Part shown: piece after piece, positions 1 through 8,683 of the stretch
Layout: every line of letters begins with the position of its first letter
Numbering within the stretch: the first letter of the stretch is position 1
Assembly (NCBI RefSeq): GCF_025143825.1
Contig: NZ_CP083560.1
Span: 2,914,001-2,978,000, forward strand
DNA length: 64,000 nt
Direction: 5' to 3'
Source: Sulfitobacter sp. S223
GTDB lineage: Bacteria > Pseudomonadota > Alphaproteobacteria > Rhodobacterales > Rhodobacteraceae
Made by a program: the position numbers and the translations under genes
The notes under the pieces: generated by a model
The model's database searches: none
What the model was told of the DNA's origin: nothing
The model's input: only the letters and a program-made list of their open reading frames with translations

Positions 1-2977
1 GTGTTTTGAATTGCTCTAGCGCTGTCTGCCCCCATAAGTCGAGAAGGCCAGCAGTACGCAGCCATCCTTTTGCGGTTACTTCGTCATTGTTACTTGCTCG
101 GTCACGTAGCTCCTTGGCTAGTGCCGCTCTTTCCGCATCGTTCAGCACCAGAACAAATTCTTTTATGTGATTTGAAAGTCCCGTCAGCTGCTCGTCAGTT
201 CGTTCGCTTGCGCTCGCAACCGACTGTGAAAGAACTGATACTAGACTTGGTGGATCATTTCGGCACAGTGGTGCTTTCACTTCTTCGAACGTCAAGTCGC
301 TCTTTCCACGAGACATCGAAAAAGGCCACAAGTCAGCACCATTTGGAATCTTGAGTGGTCCCAATTCATCAGAGCTATTTGGGTCGAAAAATGATCTCAG
401 GGCGCTGTGGTTTGCAGCAATTGGCACTTTACCCTGATCACCGGCTGTGCTTGCCTCTATCGAAGCAGCACGATCTAGGCTGCTTTTATCTCCTAGGGCT
501 TCTAACAACCATTGCGCCGCGCGACTTGTTTCTCTTTTTGAGCGGATCTCAAGCCTATCAACAATACTGAAGACCATTTCTCGGGCGGCAACTTCATCTT
601 CGCCGTTGAGACGAAGTACCCAAGCTAGCTCGTCGAAGTGCCTATGCCTACCCAGTATGGATCGGCTTATCGCCCATGCTTCATATGCTTTCCGTAAAGG
701 CATCCGAGGAAGGAAAGACAGAATTCCGAAGACACGGTGACTAAGCCAACTCACATTGCCTTCTGCAAACAGTTGGATTTGCGGCCAGTCTGACTTATCT
801 CTTTGCTGCGCCCAGCTGTTCAGGTTCTCAAGAACCTTGGCCCGATTTTCCTTGGAACGATCTGAATCTGGATCAACCTTTCCTAGGAATTGCCCTTCAT
901 CGGGGTCAGGCCAAACTAGGCCAAGCCAACGTGTGACTGCGTTACATATTGTTGGAGCAACTTTTTCATGTTCGTATGCGTTGGCAAAACCTTTTATGAA
1001 GACTTCGTCCTCTGAGAAACTGCCACTTTGATGCAGCCATTGCTCTTCAACTAGTGAACAAAACAATTCGGTATCTGTTCCGATCAACCGCCACCAAGCT
1101 TCAAAATCAACCACCCGAAAGTTCTGTTCTTGCAGCCAACGGAGCAGCAGTGCTTTACGGGCGTCCCGCCCAACACTCGGGTCAATTAAGGCCGCGGTGA
1201 CAGCTGCCCGAATAACCGCAACACCTAAGCTTTGCCCACGGTAAGGATCAATGAAATCTGCCAGTTTGGCATTTGCAGTTTCAATCCCTTCAACGGCTCT
1301 CATCTGAGATGACAGAGCAACCCCCAGAACAAATGGAACCATATCTTGATTTACTCGATATCGATGTGGGGTTGTGGTCGATTGAAGCCAGCGTCCAGCT
1401 ACCAAGTCTTGGATCGTGGCTTTCAAGTCCAACTGCTCGGCCCCACTCTCACAGCCAAGACGCTCGGTAAGTTCCCTTGTCGTCAACGTGGTTGCACCTA
1501 AATTCGCGCCCAGTTCAGACCCTAAACCAGCCAAGAAATCTCGAAACTCAATATCAGACCAATCAGCTCGGGCAGTTCCGAGCTTCAGCCGGTGTTTCCA
1601 GTCTTCATATGCAAGACGTTCAGCGGTCACGTCCCCGCTGCCCTCAAGCTCAATTCGATGTTTAATGGCGAGGTGAAAGAGACGCGGAACCTTCATCATT
1701 TCGATGAGGTCAGAACCAAAGTTTGCTCGTTCCAAGCCGTGTTGATTGAGTAAAGCATCCAACTCCAAATCGCTGAAGTTGACGACACTCTGCGACGTCG
1801 GCGCTGGCTCTAAGTGTAGCAGTTCACCCATTGACGACCACCAGTCGGGCCAACACGTCATCAAGACGCGAAATCGACCATCTAACTCGTCAGCTAATAG
1901 AGGTTGGAGAAATCCAACCCAGTCCCGCTTATTAAAGTTCTGATTAAGTCCGTCCAAAATTAACAAGATAGGTAGCGCCTTGTCTGACTTCGCCCATAAA
2001 ACGAGCCGTCGGAGCCAAAATTCAGTGGTTCTAAGGCCAGTGTATCGAGCCAAGCAATTTGCAATGTGTTGGATCGGATCGTTGCTACCCACATCTTTTG
2101 CGGACAGGTAAATTGCTAGTGGTTCAACTTGTTCGCCTGCAAGCTTGTTCCACCACGATAGTGCTGCCCAGCTTTTACCAGTGCCTTCGTCACCAAGTAG
2201 AACATGAGTAGGGCTAGTGCTGGACCACCAATTGTCCAATCCCTCGGCTACCCCAGAACGCTCTACAAGCTTTGTGCCGGCGCTCTTCAAGTCATGATGG
2301 CCCTTTAGCCGAGCCAATGCCGTCCGGCTCTTTGACTGAGACTCCATGAGCCATTGCTTGACGGCTCTCGAAGCCGCGACGTAGCCAGTATCAGCCGCTT
2401 CGAGATCGGCCCGGAGATTGGACACATGCACGTCAAAATTAGGCGTTTTCCTCAGCGTGTTTAGTGCTTGCGTCAACTCAGCATCTTCGCCCAGATGTGT
2501 TTTGAGAGCATTCGGAGAAGAAACCAAAGCAAAAGCAAAAACAGGTGGTATAGCTCCAATATCTGTCCAGTCTAACACCAAGACCTTGATTCCTTCTTGG
2601 CTAGCCAATTCACTAAGGTCTTCACGGTCGGTCACTGAAATTGGTCGAGATGCTGCCAAAATCCACAAGTCGATTGGTTGATCGGCGCGAGCGGCTTCTG
2701 TTATCTTTGCCTTTAATTGGTCAACTGGCAGCTTGGTACCCTTCCGGTACCGTTTGGCCTCTAGTCCAATATTGAAGAAATTCGACGGCTCGGACCTTAC
2801 ATCGGAGCCGCCTTGGGGACCTGATTTGGCAAGGTTAAAGGGCATGTTTGTCAGCTCGACCAACATGTCGCGCATAAGTCCCTCAAAGCCACTGTCTCCA
2901 GCAGCGTCTAGTTTGACTAGCCGTTCCAACAATAGATCAGTTGCCTGTTTCCATTCTGGTTCGGCGGCGGTGCTCAT
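1..2977 (-). CDS. Restriction-endonuclease-like domain fused to STAND/NACHT-like NTPase, putative antiphage protein (3' end outside window)
   Basis: The reading frame is open on the minus strand from an ATG at 2977 to the window edge, at least 992 codons without a stop. Residues about 25-140 look like an Mrr-like PD-(D/E)xK nuclease: a GFEGLMRDML helix, an aspartate at about 59 (GGSDVRS) and E-x-K at 73-75 (GLEAKRY). A Walker A motif GDEGTGKS sits at 262-269, a Walker B motif ILLILDGLN at about 338-345, and a sensor-like strand VLMTCWPDWW at about 371. Known: nuclease-STAND fusions such as Avs proteins sense phage proteins and degrade DNA. The rest, to residue 992, is probably helical repeats; its family is not recognised. 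It is divergent from the integrase and lower in GC than the replication genes. The domain calls are fairly sure; the defence role is inferred. Confidence 0.8.
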   Translation of the reverse strand, partial: MSTAAEPEWKQATDLLLERLVKLDAAGDSGFEGLMRDMLVELTNMPFNLAKSGPQGGSDVRSEPSNFFNIGLEAKRYRKGTKLPVDQLKAKITEAARADQPIDLWILAASRPISVTDREDLSELASQEGIKVLVLDWTDIGAIPPVFAFALVSSPNALKTHLGEDAELTQALNTLRKTPNFDVHVSNLRADLEAADTGYVAASRAVKQWLMESQSKSRTALARLKGHHDLKSAGTKLVERSGVAEGLDNWWSSTSPTHVLLGDEGTGKSWAALSWWNKLAGEQVEPLAIYLSAKDVGSNDPIQHIANCLARYTGLRTTEFWLRRLVLWAKSDKALPILLILDGLNQNFNKRDWVGFLQPLLADELDGRFRVLMTCWPDWWSSMGELLHLEPAPTSQSVVNFSDLELDALLNQHGLERANFGSDLIEMMKVPRLFHLAIKHRIELEGSGDVTAERLAYEDWKHRLKLGTARADWSDIEFRDFLAGLGSELGANLGATTLTTRELTERLGCESGAEQLDLKATIQDLVAGRWLQSTTTPHRYRVNQDMVPFVLGVALSSQMRAVEGIETANAKLADFIDPYRGQSLGVAVIRAAVTAALIDPSVGRDARKALLLRWLQEQNFRVVDFEAWWRLIGTDTELFCSLVEEQWLHQSGSFSEDEVFIKGFANAYEHEKVAPTICNAVTRWLGLVWPDPDEGQFLGKVDPDSDRSKENRAKVLENLNSWAQQRDKSDWPQIQLFAEGNVSWLSHRVFGILSFLPRMPLRKAYEAWAISRSILGRHRHFDELAWVLRLNGEDEVAAREMVFSIVDRLEIRSKRETSRAAQWLLEALGDKSSLDRAASIEASTAGDQGKVPIAANHSALRSFFDPNSSDELGPLKIPNGADLWPFSMSRGKSDLTFEEVKAPLCRNDPPSLVSVLSQSVASASERTDEQLTGLSNHIKEFVLVLNDAERAALAKELRDRASNNDEVTAKGWLRTAGLLDLWGQTALEQFKT

Positions 2978-3245
2978 TTTTGTTTTTTGCACAATAACTA
3001 CTCGGCTTTCTGGGTACTTCACACGTTCTAAAAGGGTAAATCCGGACTGAGAGGGAGGAAAACTAAGTCAATTCGAGTTCACAAATGAATCCTCTCAGGT
3101 GTTCTCCCAATGATTGCAACATCAAGAAAGGTGGAGCTTATCGCAAGGCAATTACTTCGCAACTTGTAGCAGCTTGTAAAATTTCCTCCATCTTACCCCT
3201 AACCATACCCTGACACGCGGATTCTGGGTGTCTTACAGTGTTCGT
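2978..3245. other. Divergent intergenic region between defence gene and integrase
   Basis: This 268-bp AT-rich stretch must hold the promoters of both divergent genes. No attachment-site duplicate of the tRNA-Phe 3' end could be found here apart from a weak imperfect match (see rejected items). No RNA gene is evident. Confidence 0.4.
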
Positions 3246-4436
3246 ATGACACAGATGCTGACAACAAAATCACTCGACGCATTGCCTCCTGCGACCACCA
3301 AACGGTACGAGGTGCGCGATCAAAAAACAAATGGCCTGCACGTGCGTGTGTCGACCACAGGTGCCAAAGTGTTCTACACGATGGTGCGCCCGAACGGATC
3401 GCGCAAGCGTATCAAAATCGGCCCATATCCTGTGGTCTCGCTCGCCGACGCAAGACGAAAAGCGATGGAAATCGCGCGTGACGTTGAGTTGGGTGAATTC
3501 GACAAGACGCCGGACATTCCCGTGGAAACCGCGCCAACTCTAGGTGAGGCGATTCCACAATTTATCGAGCTCTACGCCAAACCTCGCAACAAAGACTGGA
3601 AACGCACCCAGAGCGTTTTGCACAAGTTCGACGGCTTGAAGAACCGGCCTATTGACCAGATCAAACGGCAGGATGTGAGCAAGGTGTTGGACGACATCAT
3701 CGCCAACGGCACGCCGACACGCGCTAACCGGGCGCTCTCGGCGATCAAAAAACTCATGAACTGGTATGTTATGCGTGGCGACATTGAAACGTCGCCCGTG
3801 GCTCTCCTCAGGCCACCTACGCCCGAGATTCCACGTGATCGCGTGCTCAATGACGACGAAATTCGTGCAATATGGCGGCATAGCGAAAAAGAGGGCTACC
3901 CGTTTGGGCCATTCCTCAAGTTGCTGATGATGACGGGGCAGCGACGGACGGAGGTGGCCGCCATGCGCTGGTCGGAACTCAATCTCGATGAAGGTATTTG
4001 GGAACTTCCTGCGAACCGTGTGAAAAACGGCCGTTTACACATCGTTCCCCTACCTCCACAGGCCGTGGACATATTGCGATCCCTTCACAGGTTTCTCGAC
4101 AGTGATTTTGTGTTCACCACGACGGGGCGTTCTGCAATATCTGGCTTCGGGCGACTTAAAGAACGCATCGACGCGGCCATGCCTGATGGAACGCCGGACT
4201 GGCGTTTTCACGATTTCAGGCGCACCGCGTCCACAGGAATGGCGAAGATCGGCGTCGCACCTCATGTGATCGACGCCGTGACCAACCATAAATCAGGGGT
4301 CGTGTCCGGCGTCGGCGCAACCTACAATCGCTACACGTATTTCAACGAGAAGCGTGAGGCATTGGAGCAATGGGCAAACGAATTGATGAAGATTACACAG
4401 AAGCCTTCGACGACCAATGCAGAAGAGACGTCCTAG
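3246..4436 (+). CDS. int: P4-type tyrosine recombinase/integrase
   Basis: It would catalyse site-specific integration and excision of the island. The N-terminal ~90 residues are a DUF4102-type arm-binding domain (KTNGLHVRV, GPYPVVSLADARRKA). It is followed by a SAM-like core-binding domain and a C-terminal catalytic domain. The catalytic set is visible: Arg in TGQRRTE, His-x-x-Arg in HDFRR, a His in TNHKS, and a tyrosine in YNRYTYF near the C terminus. Length (396 aa) is normal for the family. An in-frame GTG at 3228 would add six residues and an ATG at 3255 would remove three. ATG 3246 was chosen because family members start close to the arm domain. The next gene starts inside its 3' end. 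Confidence 0.93.
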   Translation: MTQMLTTKSLDALPPATTKRYEVRDQKTNGLHVRVSTTGAKVFYTMVRPNGSRKRIKIGPYPVVSLADARRKAMEIARDVELGEFDKTPDIPVETAPTLGEAIPQFIELYAKPRNKDWKRTQSVLHKFDGLKNRPIDQIKRQDVSKVLDDIIANGTPTRANRALSAIKKLMNWYVMRGDIETSPVALLRPPTPEIPRDRVLNDDEIRAIWRHSEKEGYPFGPFLKLLMMTGQRRTEVAAMRWSELNLDEGIWELPANRVKNGRLHIVPLPPQAVDILRSLHRFLDSDFVFTTTGRSAISGFGRLKERIDAAMPDGTPDWRFHDFRRTASTGMAKIGVAPHVIDAVTNHKSGVVSGVGATYNRYTYFNEKREALEQWANELMKITQKPSTTNAEETS

Positions 4437-5011
4437 AGATATTAAACATCCCAGATGATGAAACCTTCTCCCATTTCTGGACTCGATTGCGCGATGAATG
4501 TCTGAAAGTTCGCCGTGGCGTGGAGACGTCACCAAATGGGTTTCGGCTTGCGCCGTTCGATATGTCGCTGACGCAGCGCTCAACGTGGCTTCAACGAAAG
4601 ATTATTAAACCAATCGAGACGCTTGAAGCGGCGCTAGCCGTTGAGAACGCGCCCCAGTTTGCACATTGGGAGCGATATGGCGATGTCGAACCAGTTGCAA
4701 ACGAAACGCTTCTCGCCAGCCTAGCTGAATTGAAGAGAAGGGCTAATCACTTGCAGGCCGAATTTGCAGATGAAATCTCTGGCGAAAAGGCAGGCAAAGT
4801 CACGCACACTCACGAGATTAGATATTACATTGTCCACGTTTGCTTGTCCGAACTGCGTGAATGCTACCCAAATCTCAAGCTATCAAGAGGGAACTGGGAC
4901 AAAGAAATTAAAGTCGCGACAGGTGCGACACCCGATTTCGTACGTCGCATCTTTCTCGAAACCACAGGGCAACACGAGCAGCTTGACGGGCCAATGCAGG
5001 CGAACATGTAA
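4370..5011 (+). CDS. Hypothetical protein overlapping the integrase 3' end
   Basis: A 213-residue protein with no recognised domain. It is charged and mostly helical in appearance, with no signal peptide or membrane segment. Start ATG 4370 has a GGAG about 5 nt upstream, and the gene overlaps the last 67 bp of the integrase in another frame, so the two are probably co-transcribed and translationally coupled. Position right behind the integrase suggests a core element function such as an excision accessory or regulator, but that is inference only. Confidence 0.65.
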   Translation: MGKRIDEDYTEAFDDQCRRDVLEILNIPDDETFSHFWTRLRDECLKVRRGVETSPNGFRLAPFDMSLTQRSTWLQRKIIKPIETLEAALAVENAPQFAHWERYGDVEPVANETLLASLAELKRRANHLQAEFADEISGEKAGKVTHTHEIRYYIVHVCLSELRECYPNLKLSRGNWDKEIKVATGATPDFVRRIFLETTGQHEQLDGPMQANM

Positions 5012-5145
5012 GCCGCTTGAAAATCCCAATCCAAATCGAGTTGAGGGCTTCAGGACCTTCGCTCGCAATATGATCCAACCTGATCCATCTTCTGTCTTGT
5101 CGGAGCGCTCCTTCGCAAACGCAACAATGCAGAAGGAAAATGACA

Positions 5146-5373
5146 ATGGATATATCGAACGGGCAAAAGGCCCTTGCTACACGCGCTGATCTTAAGCGCC
5201 TTGGCATCATCGTAAGCAATAGTACGCTTTTGCGCTGGGAGGCCCGTGGGCGTTTCCCTCGCCGGGTACGCCTCGCTGGCACCAGTGTCGCTTGGTTGCT
5301 GAATGAGATCGAACAGTGGCTCGCTGAGCGCGCCGTTGAACGTGACACTTGGCATTATGCGGATGCGAGCTGA
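5146..5373 (+). CDS. AlpA-like small DNA-binding regulator (first of two)
   Basis: A 75-residue protein with the MerR-like winged-helix pattern of AlpA proteins: LATRADLKRLGI, then STLLRWEARGRFPRRVRL, then an acidic tail helix (LLNEIEQWLAERA). Known: AlpA-type proteins activate integrase or replication genes in P4-like elements and satellites. Two in-frame ATGs exist (5140 and 5146); the AAGGA lies only 2-3 nt before the first and about 9 nt before the second, so 5146 is preferred. It is followed 2 nt later by a paralogue-like gene. Confidence 0.75.
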   Translation: MDISNGQKALATRADLKRLGIIVSNSTLLRWEARGRFPRRVRLAGTSVAWLLNEIEQWLAERAVERDTWHYADAS

Positions 5374-5375
5374 TC

Positions 5376-5573
5376 ATGAGAAAACCTATTATGTTTGGCT
5401 TCTCCTATGAGGGCCTGAAAAAGCTCGGCATCCACCACAGCTACGAAGATTTAGTCGATCTAGAAAACCGTGGGCGCTTCCCAAAGCAGGTCGAACCCCG
5501 TGTTTGGATCGCCCAAGAGGTGTTGGAATGGTTGTTGGTCAATATTGATCGCCTGCCCCCCAAGCTCGACTAG
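5376..5573 (+). CDS. AlpA-like small DNA-binding regulator (second of two)
   Basis: A 65-residue protein with the same layout as its upstream neighbour: GLKKLGIHHSYEDLVDLENR, then GRFPKQV, then a C-terminal helix (AQEVLEWLL). ATG 5376 lies 2 nt after the upstream stop; an ATG at 5349 in the same frame would overlap that gene and has no better ribosome site. The helix-turn-helix is more diverged from AlpA than that of the first copy. Likely role: transcriptional control of the replication genes that follow, or a partner of the first protein. Confidence 0.7.
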   Translation: MRKPIMFGFSYEGLKKLGIHHSYEDLVDLENRGRFPKQVEPRVWIAQEVLEWLLVNIDRLPPKLD

Positions 5574-5637
5574 CACAGAAAAATGAGATGGGGCGACTAG
5601 CGCCCCGTCTTCCCCGTAAATTTCGAAAGGACACAAC

Positions 5638-6588
5638 ATGCGAAATCGCGTGAACCATACCGCTCGCCCTCGCAAGGGACACCCCTACGCATTCAAGGAC
5701 TATGAAGACGACTGCAATATCCACCAAAGCATGGTAGGCTTTCTGGAAAGCATCTGGAAAGGAGCGCCTTGTGATAGCTGCTTCTTTCTCGCGACCTCGG
5801 ACCCCGACGGCAAGAAATGGCGAGAGCATGTCGTCCACGGCGACAACATCACGGTCGGCCTGAACAGGTTCTTTCACCAGCATTCTCGGTGGGACTTCAA
5901 CCTGTACTTCTGTCCCAACCCGTTTTTCAAAGACCGAAGGAAGAAAGAATTCGCGCGGCCAACACGACTTGGCTGGTGTGATATCGATGAAGCTGACCCT
6001 TACGCCTTTCGGCCTGAAGCCAGCCTTGTCTGGGAGACATCACCGGGTCGTTTTCAGGGCGCTTGGCTATGGGACGGCTGGCACTGCCGCGAAGAAGCAG
6101 AAAGCTACTCGCGTTCCCTCGCTGATCGCCATGATGGAGATAGTGGCTGGACAATCACCAAGATGCTTCGCGTTCCCGGCTCTGTGAACCACAAACCCCA
6201 GTATGACGAGCCTTTCGTTCAGCTGGTTCATCGCAACTGGAACAGGATCAGCGACCGTCCCCCCTTGCCGGAAATTGCCCGTGCGATGGAGGTTGGTGAT
6301 TTCGTCAACCCAGATGCACATGATCCGAAGGGGGTATTCGAGAAGTACCAGAAACAGCTTCATGCGAAAGCGCGTACTCTGATCAGGCATACACGCGTGA
6401 AAGAAAAGGACCGTTCGTCCTGCATCCATCTCATTATCGCTTGTTTGCACGAAGTGGGCGCGTCACCGGACGAGATCGGGTGCATCCTTTGGCACAACCC
6501 CTATTTCATCGAGAAACACGGGTACCACCTTGATCGACTGGACGCTGAAGTCACGCGCGTGGTCTCGAAGCTGGAGGCCGCCCAATGA
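5638..6588 (+). CDS. RepB-type DNA primase domain protein
   Basis: A 316-residue protein resembling the RepB/AEP-like primase domain found in plasmids and satellites. The acidic motif is GWCDIDEADP near residue 120. A family-typical segment follows (TKMLRVPGSVNHKP at about 175-190), and a C-terminal helical region resembles primase-C-terminal domains (HLIIACLHEVGASPDEIG). AAAGGA precedes ATG 5638 by about 7 nt. Its stop overlaps the start of the helicase gene (ATGA), so primase and helicase are made together. Inferred role: priming of element replication after excision. Confidence 0.85.
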   Translation: MRNRVNHTARPRKGHPYAFKDYEDDCNIHQSMVGFLESIWKGAPCDSCFFLATSDPDGKKWREHVVHGDNITVGLNRFFHQHSRWDFNLYFCPNPFFKDRRKKEFARPTRLGWCDIDEADPYAFRPEASLVWETSPGRFQGAWLWDGWHCREEAESYSRSLADRHDGDSGWTITKMLRVPGSVNHKPQYDEPFVQLVHRNWNRISDRPPLPEIARAMEVGDFVNPDAHDPKGVFEKYQKQLHAKARTLIRHTRVKEKDRSSCIHLIIACLHEVGASPDEIGCILWHNPYFIEKHGYHLDRLDAEVTRVVSKLEAAQ

Positions 6589-7565
6589 GCCGTCGAAATT
6601 CAACGAAACTCCGCGTAACCCGATTTCCCAAAAAAAAGACGGATCGGCCGAAACCATCTAACAAATTGACAACGTTTACAGCAAACGACCTACAAGCCAT
6701 GGAATTCCCACCCCTCGAATTTGTGGTTGAGGGGCTGATCACCGAAGGCCTGACGCTGTTGGCTGGCAAACCCAAGATGGGCAAGTCATGGATGGCGCTG
6801 GATTTGGCGATGTCGGTGGCCATTGGCTGTGAAGCGCTTTGTGACAGGGCCTGCAAGAAGGGTGCCACGCTTTATTGCGCGCTTGAGGACAACCCTAGAC
6901 GTCTACGAAGGCGAATGATCAAGAACTACGGTGATCAGACCTCTTGGCCCGAGAATTTTCATTTTTCGATACGGCTGAACAAGCTGGACGATGGGGGTCT
7001 CGAACAGCTTGAAGATTTCATCGAAGAGCATCGCCCGAGCTTGATCATCATCGACACGCTGGTTTGCGTTCGGCCAAAGGTGAAAGGCAAAAATGAGTAC
7101 GAGGCCGACTATGCAGCCTTGTCACCTCTTCAAAGACTTGCTGGCGAGCATGGCATCGCGATCATCGTCATTCACCATCTTCGCAAGATGAGTGGCGACG
7201 ATCCCTTGGATATGGTGTCGGGAACCACAGGATTGACCGGGTCGGTAGACAACGTACTCGTCCTTGATCGGAAAGCCGATGGTGCCACGCTGTATGGGCG
7301 AGGTCGCGAGATGGAAAACATCGACGTCGCTGTGGAACTCGACGATGGTCTTTGGCGAATTTTGGGCGATACCGACACCGTGAGGATTTCGAGTGAACGC
7401 AGGTCAATTATCGACTTGCTCCGAAATGCTGGAAAGCCGATGGGACCGAAAGAAATCGCCGAGGCGCTAAAGTGGCAACAGGAGAATGTGCGCCAACTGC
7501 TCTTAAGCATGGCGACCAACGGCGAAGTCAAAAAGCCAAGGCGCGGTAAGTATCAATTGCCGTGA
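6585..7565 (+). CDS. RepA-like hexameric replicative helicase (AAA_25 family)
   Basis: A 326-residue RecA-fold ATPase. Walker A is AGKPKMGKSW (about residues 59-68), Walker B is SLIIIDTLVCV, and the motif IAIIVIHHLRK matches the H3/sensor region of RepA-like helicases. The last ~65 residues form a winged helix (RSIIDLLRNAGKPMGPKEIA). It starts inside the stop of the primase gene. Known: RSF1010-type RepA and satellite helicases unwind the origin for a cognate primase. A cluster of short repeats lies directly downstream (7578-7640). Confidence 0.88.
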   Translation: MSRRNSTKLRVTRFPKKKTDRPKPSNKLTTFTANDLQAMEFPPLEFVVEGLITEGLTLLAGKPKMGKSWMALDLAMSVAIGCEALCDRACKKGATLYCALEDNPRRLRRRMIKNYGDQTSWPENFHFSIRLNKLDDGGLEQLEDFIEEHRPSLIIIDTLVCVRPKVKGKNEYEADYAALSPLQRLAGEHGIAIIVIHHLRKMSGDDPLDMVSGTTGLTGSVDNVLVLDRKADGATLYGRGREMENIDVAVELDDGLWRILGDTDTVRISSERRSIIDLLRNAGKPMGPKEIAEALKWQQENVRQLLLSMATNGEVKKPRRGKYQLP

Positions 7566-7577
7566 ACCGAGCATGTG

Positions 7578-7640
7578 CGATCACTTTGATCACAAAATCA
7601 CTTTGGCGACTCGAATGTGATGATGTGATCGAAGTGATCG
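7578..7640. repeat. Iteron-like GATCAC/GTGATC cluster forming a large dyad; candidate origin
   Basis: Left arm 7578-7594 and right arm 7624-7640 are inverted repeats of 17 bp with one mismatch. Inside them, GATCAC-like hexamers lie at 7579, 7588 and 7597 (9-bp period) and GTGATC-like hexamers at 7617, 7625 and 7634. The cluster starts 13 bp after the helicase stop. It has no T-run, so a simple terminator is less likely than an origin or a regulatory operator array. Inference only. Confidence 0.5.
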
Positions 7641-8082
7641 ACCTCAGGCAAATGCGCCACTCGGCTAGAGACCGAAAATCTCGGCAGTCGATATGACCAC
7701 TTGTCCGTCTACAGGGCTAGCGCCAATAAAAAAACAACTCCCCCCATCCCCCTGTGGTCACCTGTTGCCTTCGCCTCCGTAGGTGCGGCCAGATGCACTC
7801 GAGACCGACACGCGGACTATTGATCAGGCTGTTGGAGGTGCAGCAGAGCCAAATATCTCAGTCTTTTCAATGGGTCCGCATTTACGACAATCGACCATCA
7901 CTGATTTGGGTGCCGCGTGGGTGGGTCTACTCACTGGCTAGAACGTCCATCGCGCCGTTTGGGAAGCTGTTCGATCACATGAATGGGCCATGCGGTGTTG
8001 GCACTTATAGACGTCAATCCCCCATCGCAGCTTTGGGTGTTGCTTGGGTGGATCGGTGCCCTGTGTTTACGCGCTTGTGACA
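7641..8082. other. Intergenic stretch with no convincing gene
   Basis: About 440 bp between the repeat cluster and the next gene. Short open frames exist but lack ribosome sites and protein-like composition. An A-rich then C-rich tract occurs at about 7728-7752. Nothing else recognisable was seen. Confidence 0.4.
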
Positions 8083-8313
8083 TCAGTTTTGCTCCCAGCC
8101 TTTGCGGTGGAAGTGACGCAGCACGATGGCACGGTTGTAAAGCGGGAAGCCAATCCACAAGCCGTTGGCTGTGATCAACGACAAGATCGACCTCAGGAAC
8201 ATCCCCTTGAACAGATAGTACAGAGGACCGAATAGCAGACACCATAATCGGTGCCAGTTTCCGAGTATGACTTTCTCCTGCCCGTTAAATTTCCATGTTG
8301 CCCGAATGACCAT
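8083..8313 (-). CDS. Small putative membrane protein
   Basis: A 76-residue protein starting MVIRATWKFNGQEKVILG, followed by two hydrophobic stretches (WCLLFGPLYYLFKGMF and SLITANGLWIGFPLYN) and a basic C-terminal tail. The start is fixed by AAAGGAGA about 6 nt before ATG 8313; a longer frame from 8343 has no such site. The aromatic GPLYYLFKG stretch recalls small DUF2628-like membrane proteins, but the family is uncertain. It lies between the replication module and the defence gene of the island, alone on its strand locally. Confidence 0.55.
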   Translation of the reverse strand: MVIRATWKFNGQEKVILGNWHRLWCLLFGPLYYLFKGMFLRSILSLITANGLWIGFPLYNRAIVLRHFHRKGWEQN

Positions 8314-8431
8314 TGTGGTCTCCTTTTCTGATTGCGGCTGCAACAGCGCAATAAGATCGAGCAGTGATGGGCGTCAGGGTAATTCCTAGATCATTGAACG
8401 TCTGCGCGGCGCACAGGGGCCAACACTGGCG

Positions 8432-8566
8432 TCAGCGGCGCTTCCGTCGCAACACGTTGTTCGTCACGTCCACGAGGCCTTCTGGCTCAATGTAACGCGG
8501 CCACGCGCGCTTAACGCCGTATGTTTCGGGGATTTGTTGTGGGTCTTTTGAACGGCTTCCCCTAAT
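8432..8566 (-). pseudogene. Remnant coding tail (PQQIP family), no start
   Basis: An open minus-strand frame without a start codon reads DPQQIPETYGVKRAWPRYIE and continues to a basic end (NNVLRRKRR) and stop at 8432. Its first part matches, at protein level, a second fragment at 9229-9285. The two share PQQIP-x-x-YG-(V/I)-KR with mostly synonymous or conservative changes. This suggests leftovers of a duplicated small gene; alternatively both are conserved regulatory DNA. The surrounding 8314-8683 interval holds nothing else recognisable besides the upstream region of the next gene. Confidence 0.35.
8505..8543. repeat. Imperfect direct repeat, copy 1
   Basis: About 39 bp, including GGGATTTGTTGTGGG, repeated at 9233-9271 with a 728-bp offset. 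The pair brackets the gene at 8684-9181. Confidence 0.55.
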
Positions 8567-8683
8567 TCACAAGCCATCGCTCACATTTTAGACATGAATT
8601 ACAGCAAGCACATAGCCATTTAGCGTTGACTACCTACTCATACCTAGCCACGTATACGTTATATTTACCGAGGAATACAGATA

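Noticed and set aside
70..3050. Several plus-strand frames of 60-105 codons across this stretch
   Set aside because: They are antisense shadows of the uninterrupted minus-strand nuclease-STAND gene, lack ribosome sites and have no protein-like composition.
3212..3225. GACACGCGGATTCT resembles GACACGAGGATTTT in the tRNA-Phe gene, a possible attL core upstream of the integrase
   Set aside because: Two mismatches in 14 bp and the similarity does not extend; att cores are normally identical, and this one would overlap the integrase start.
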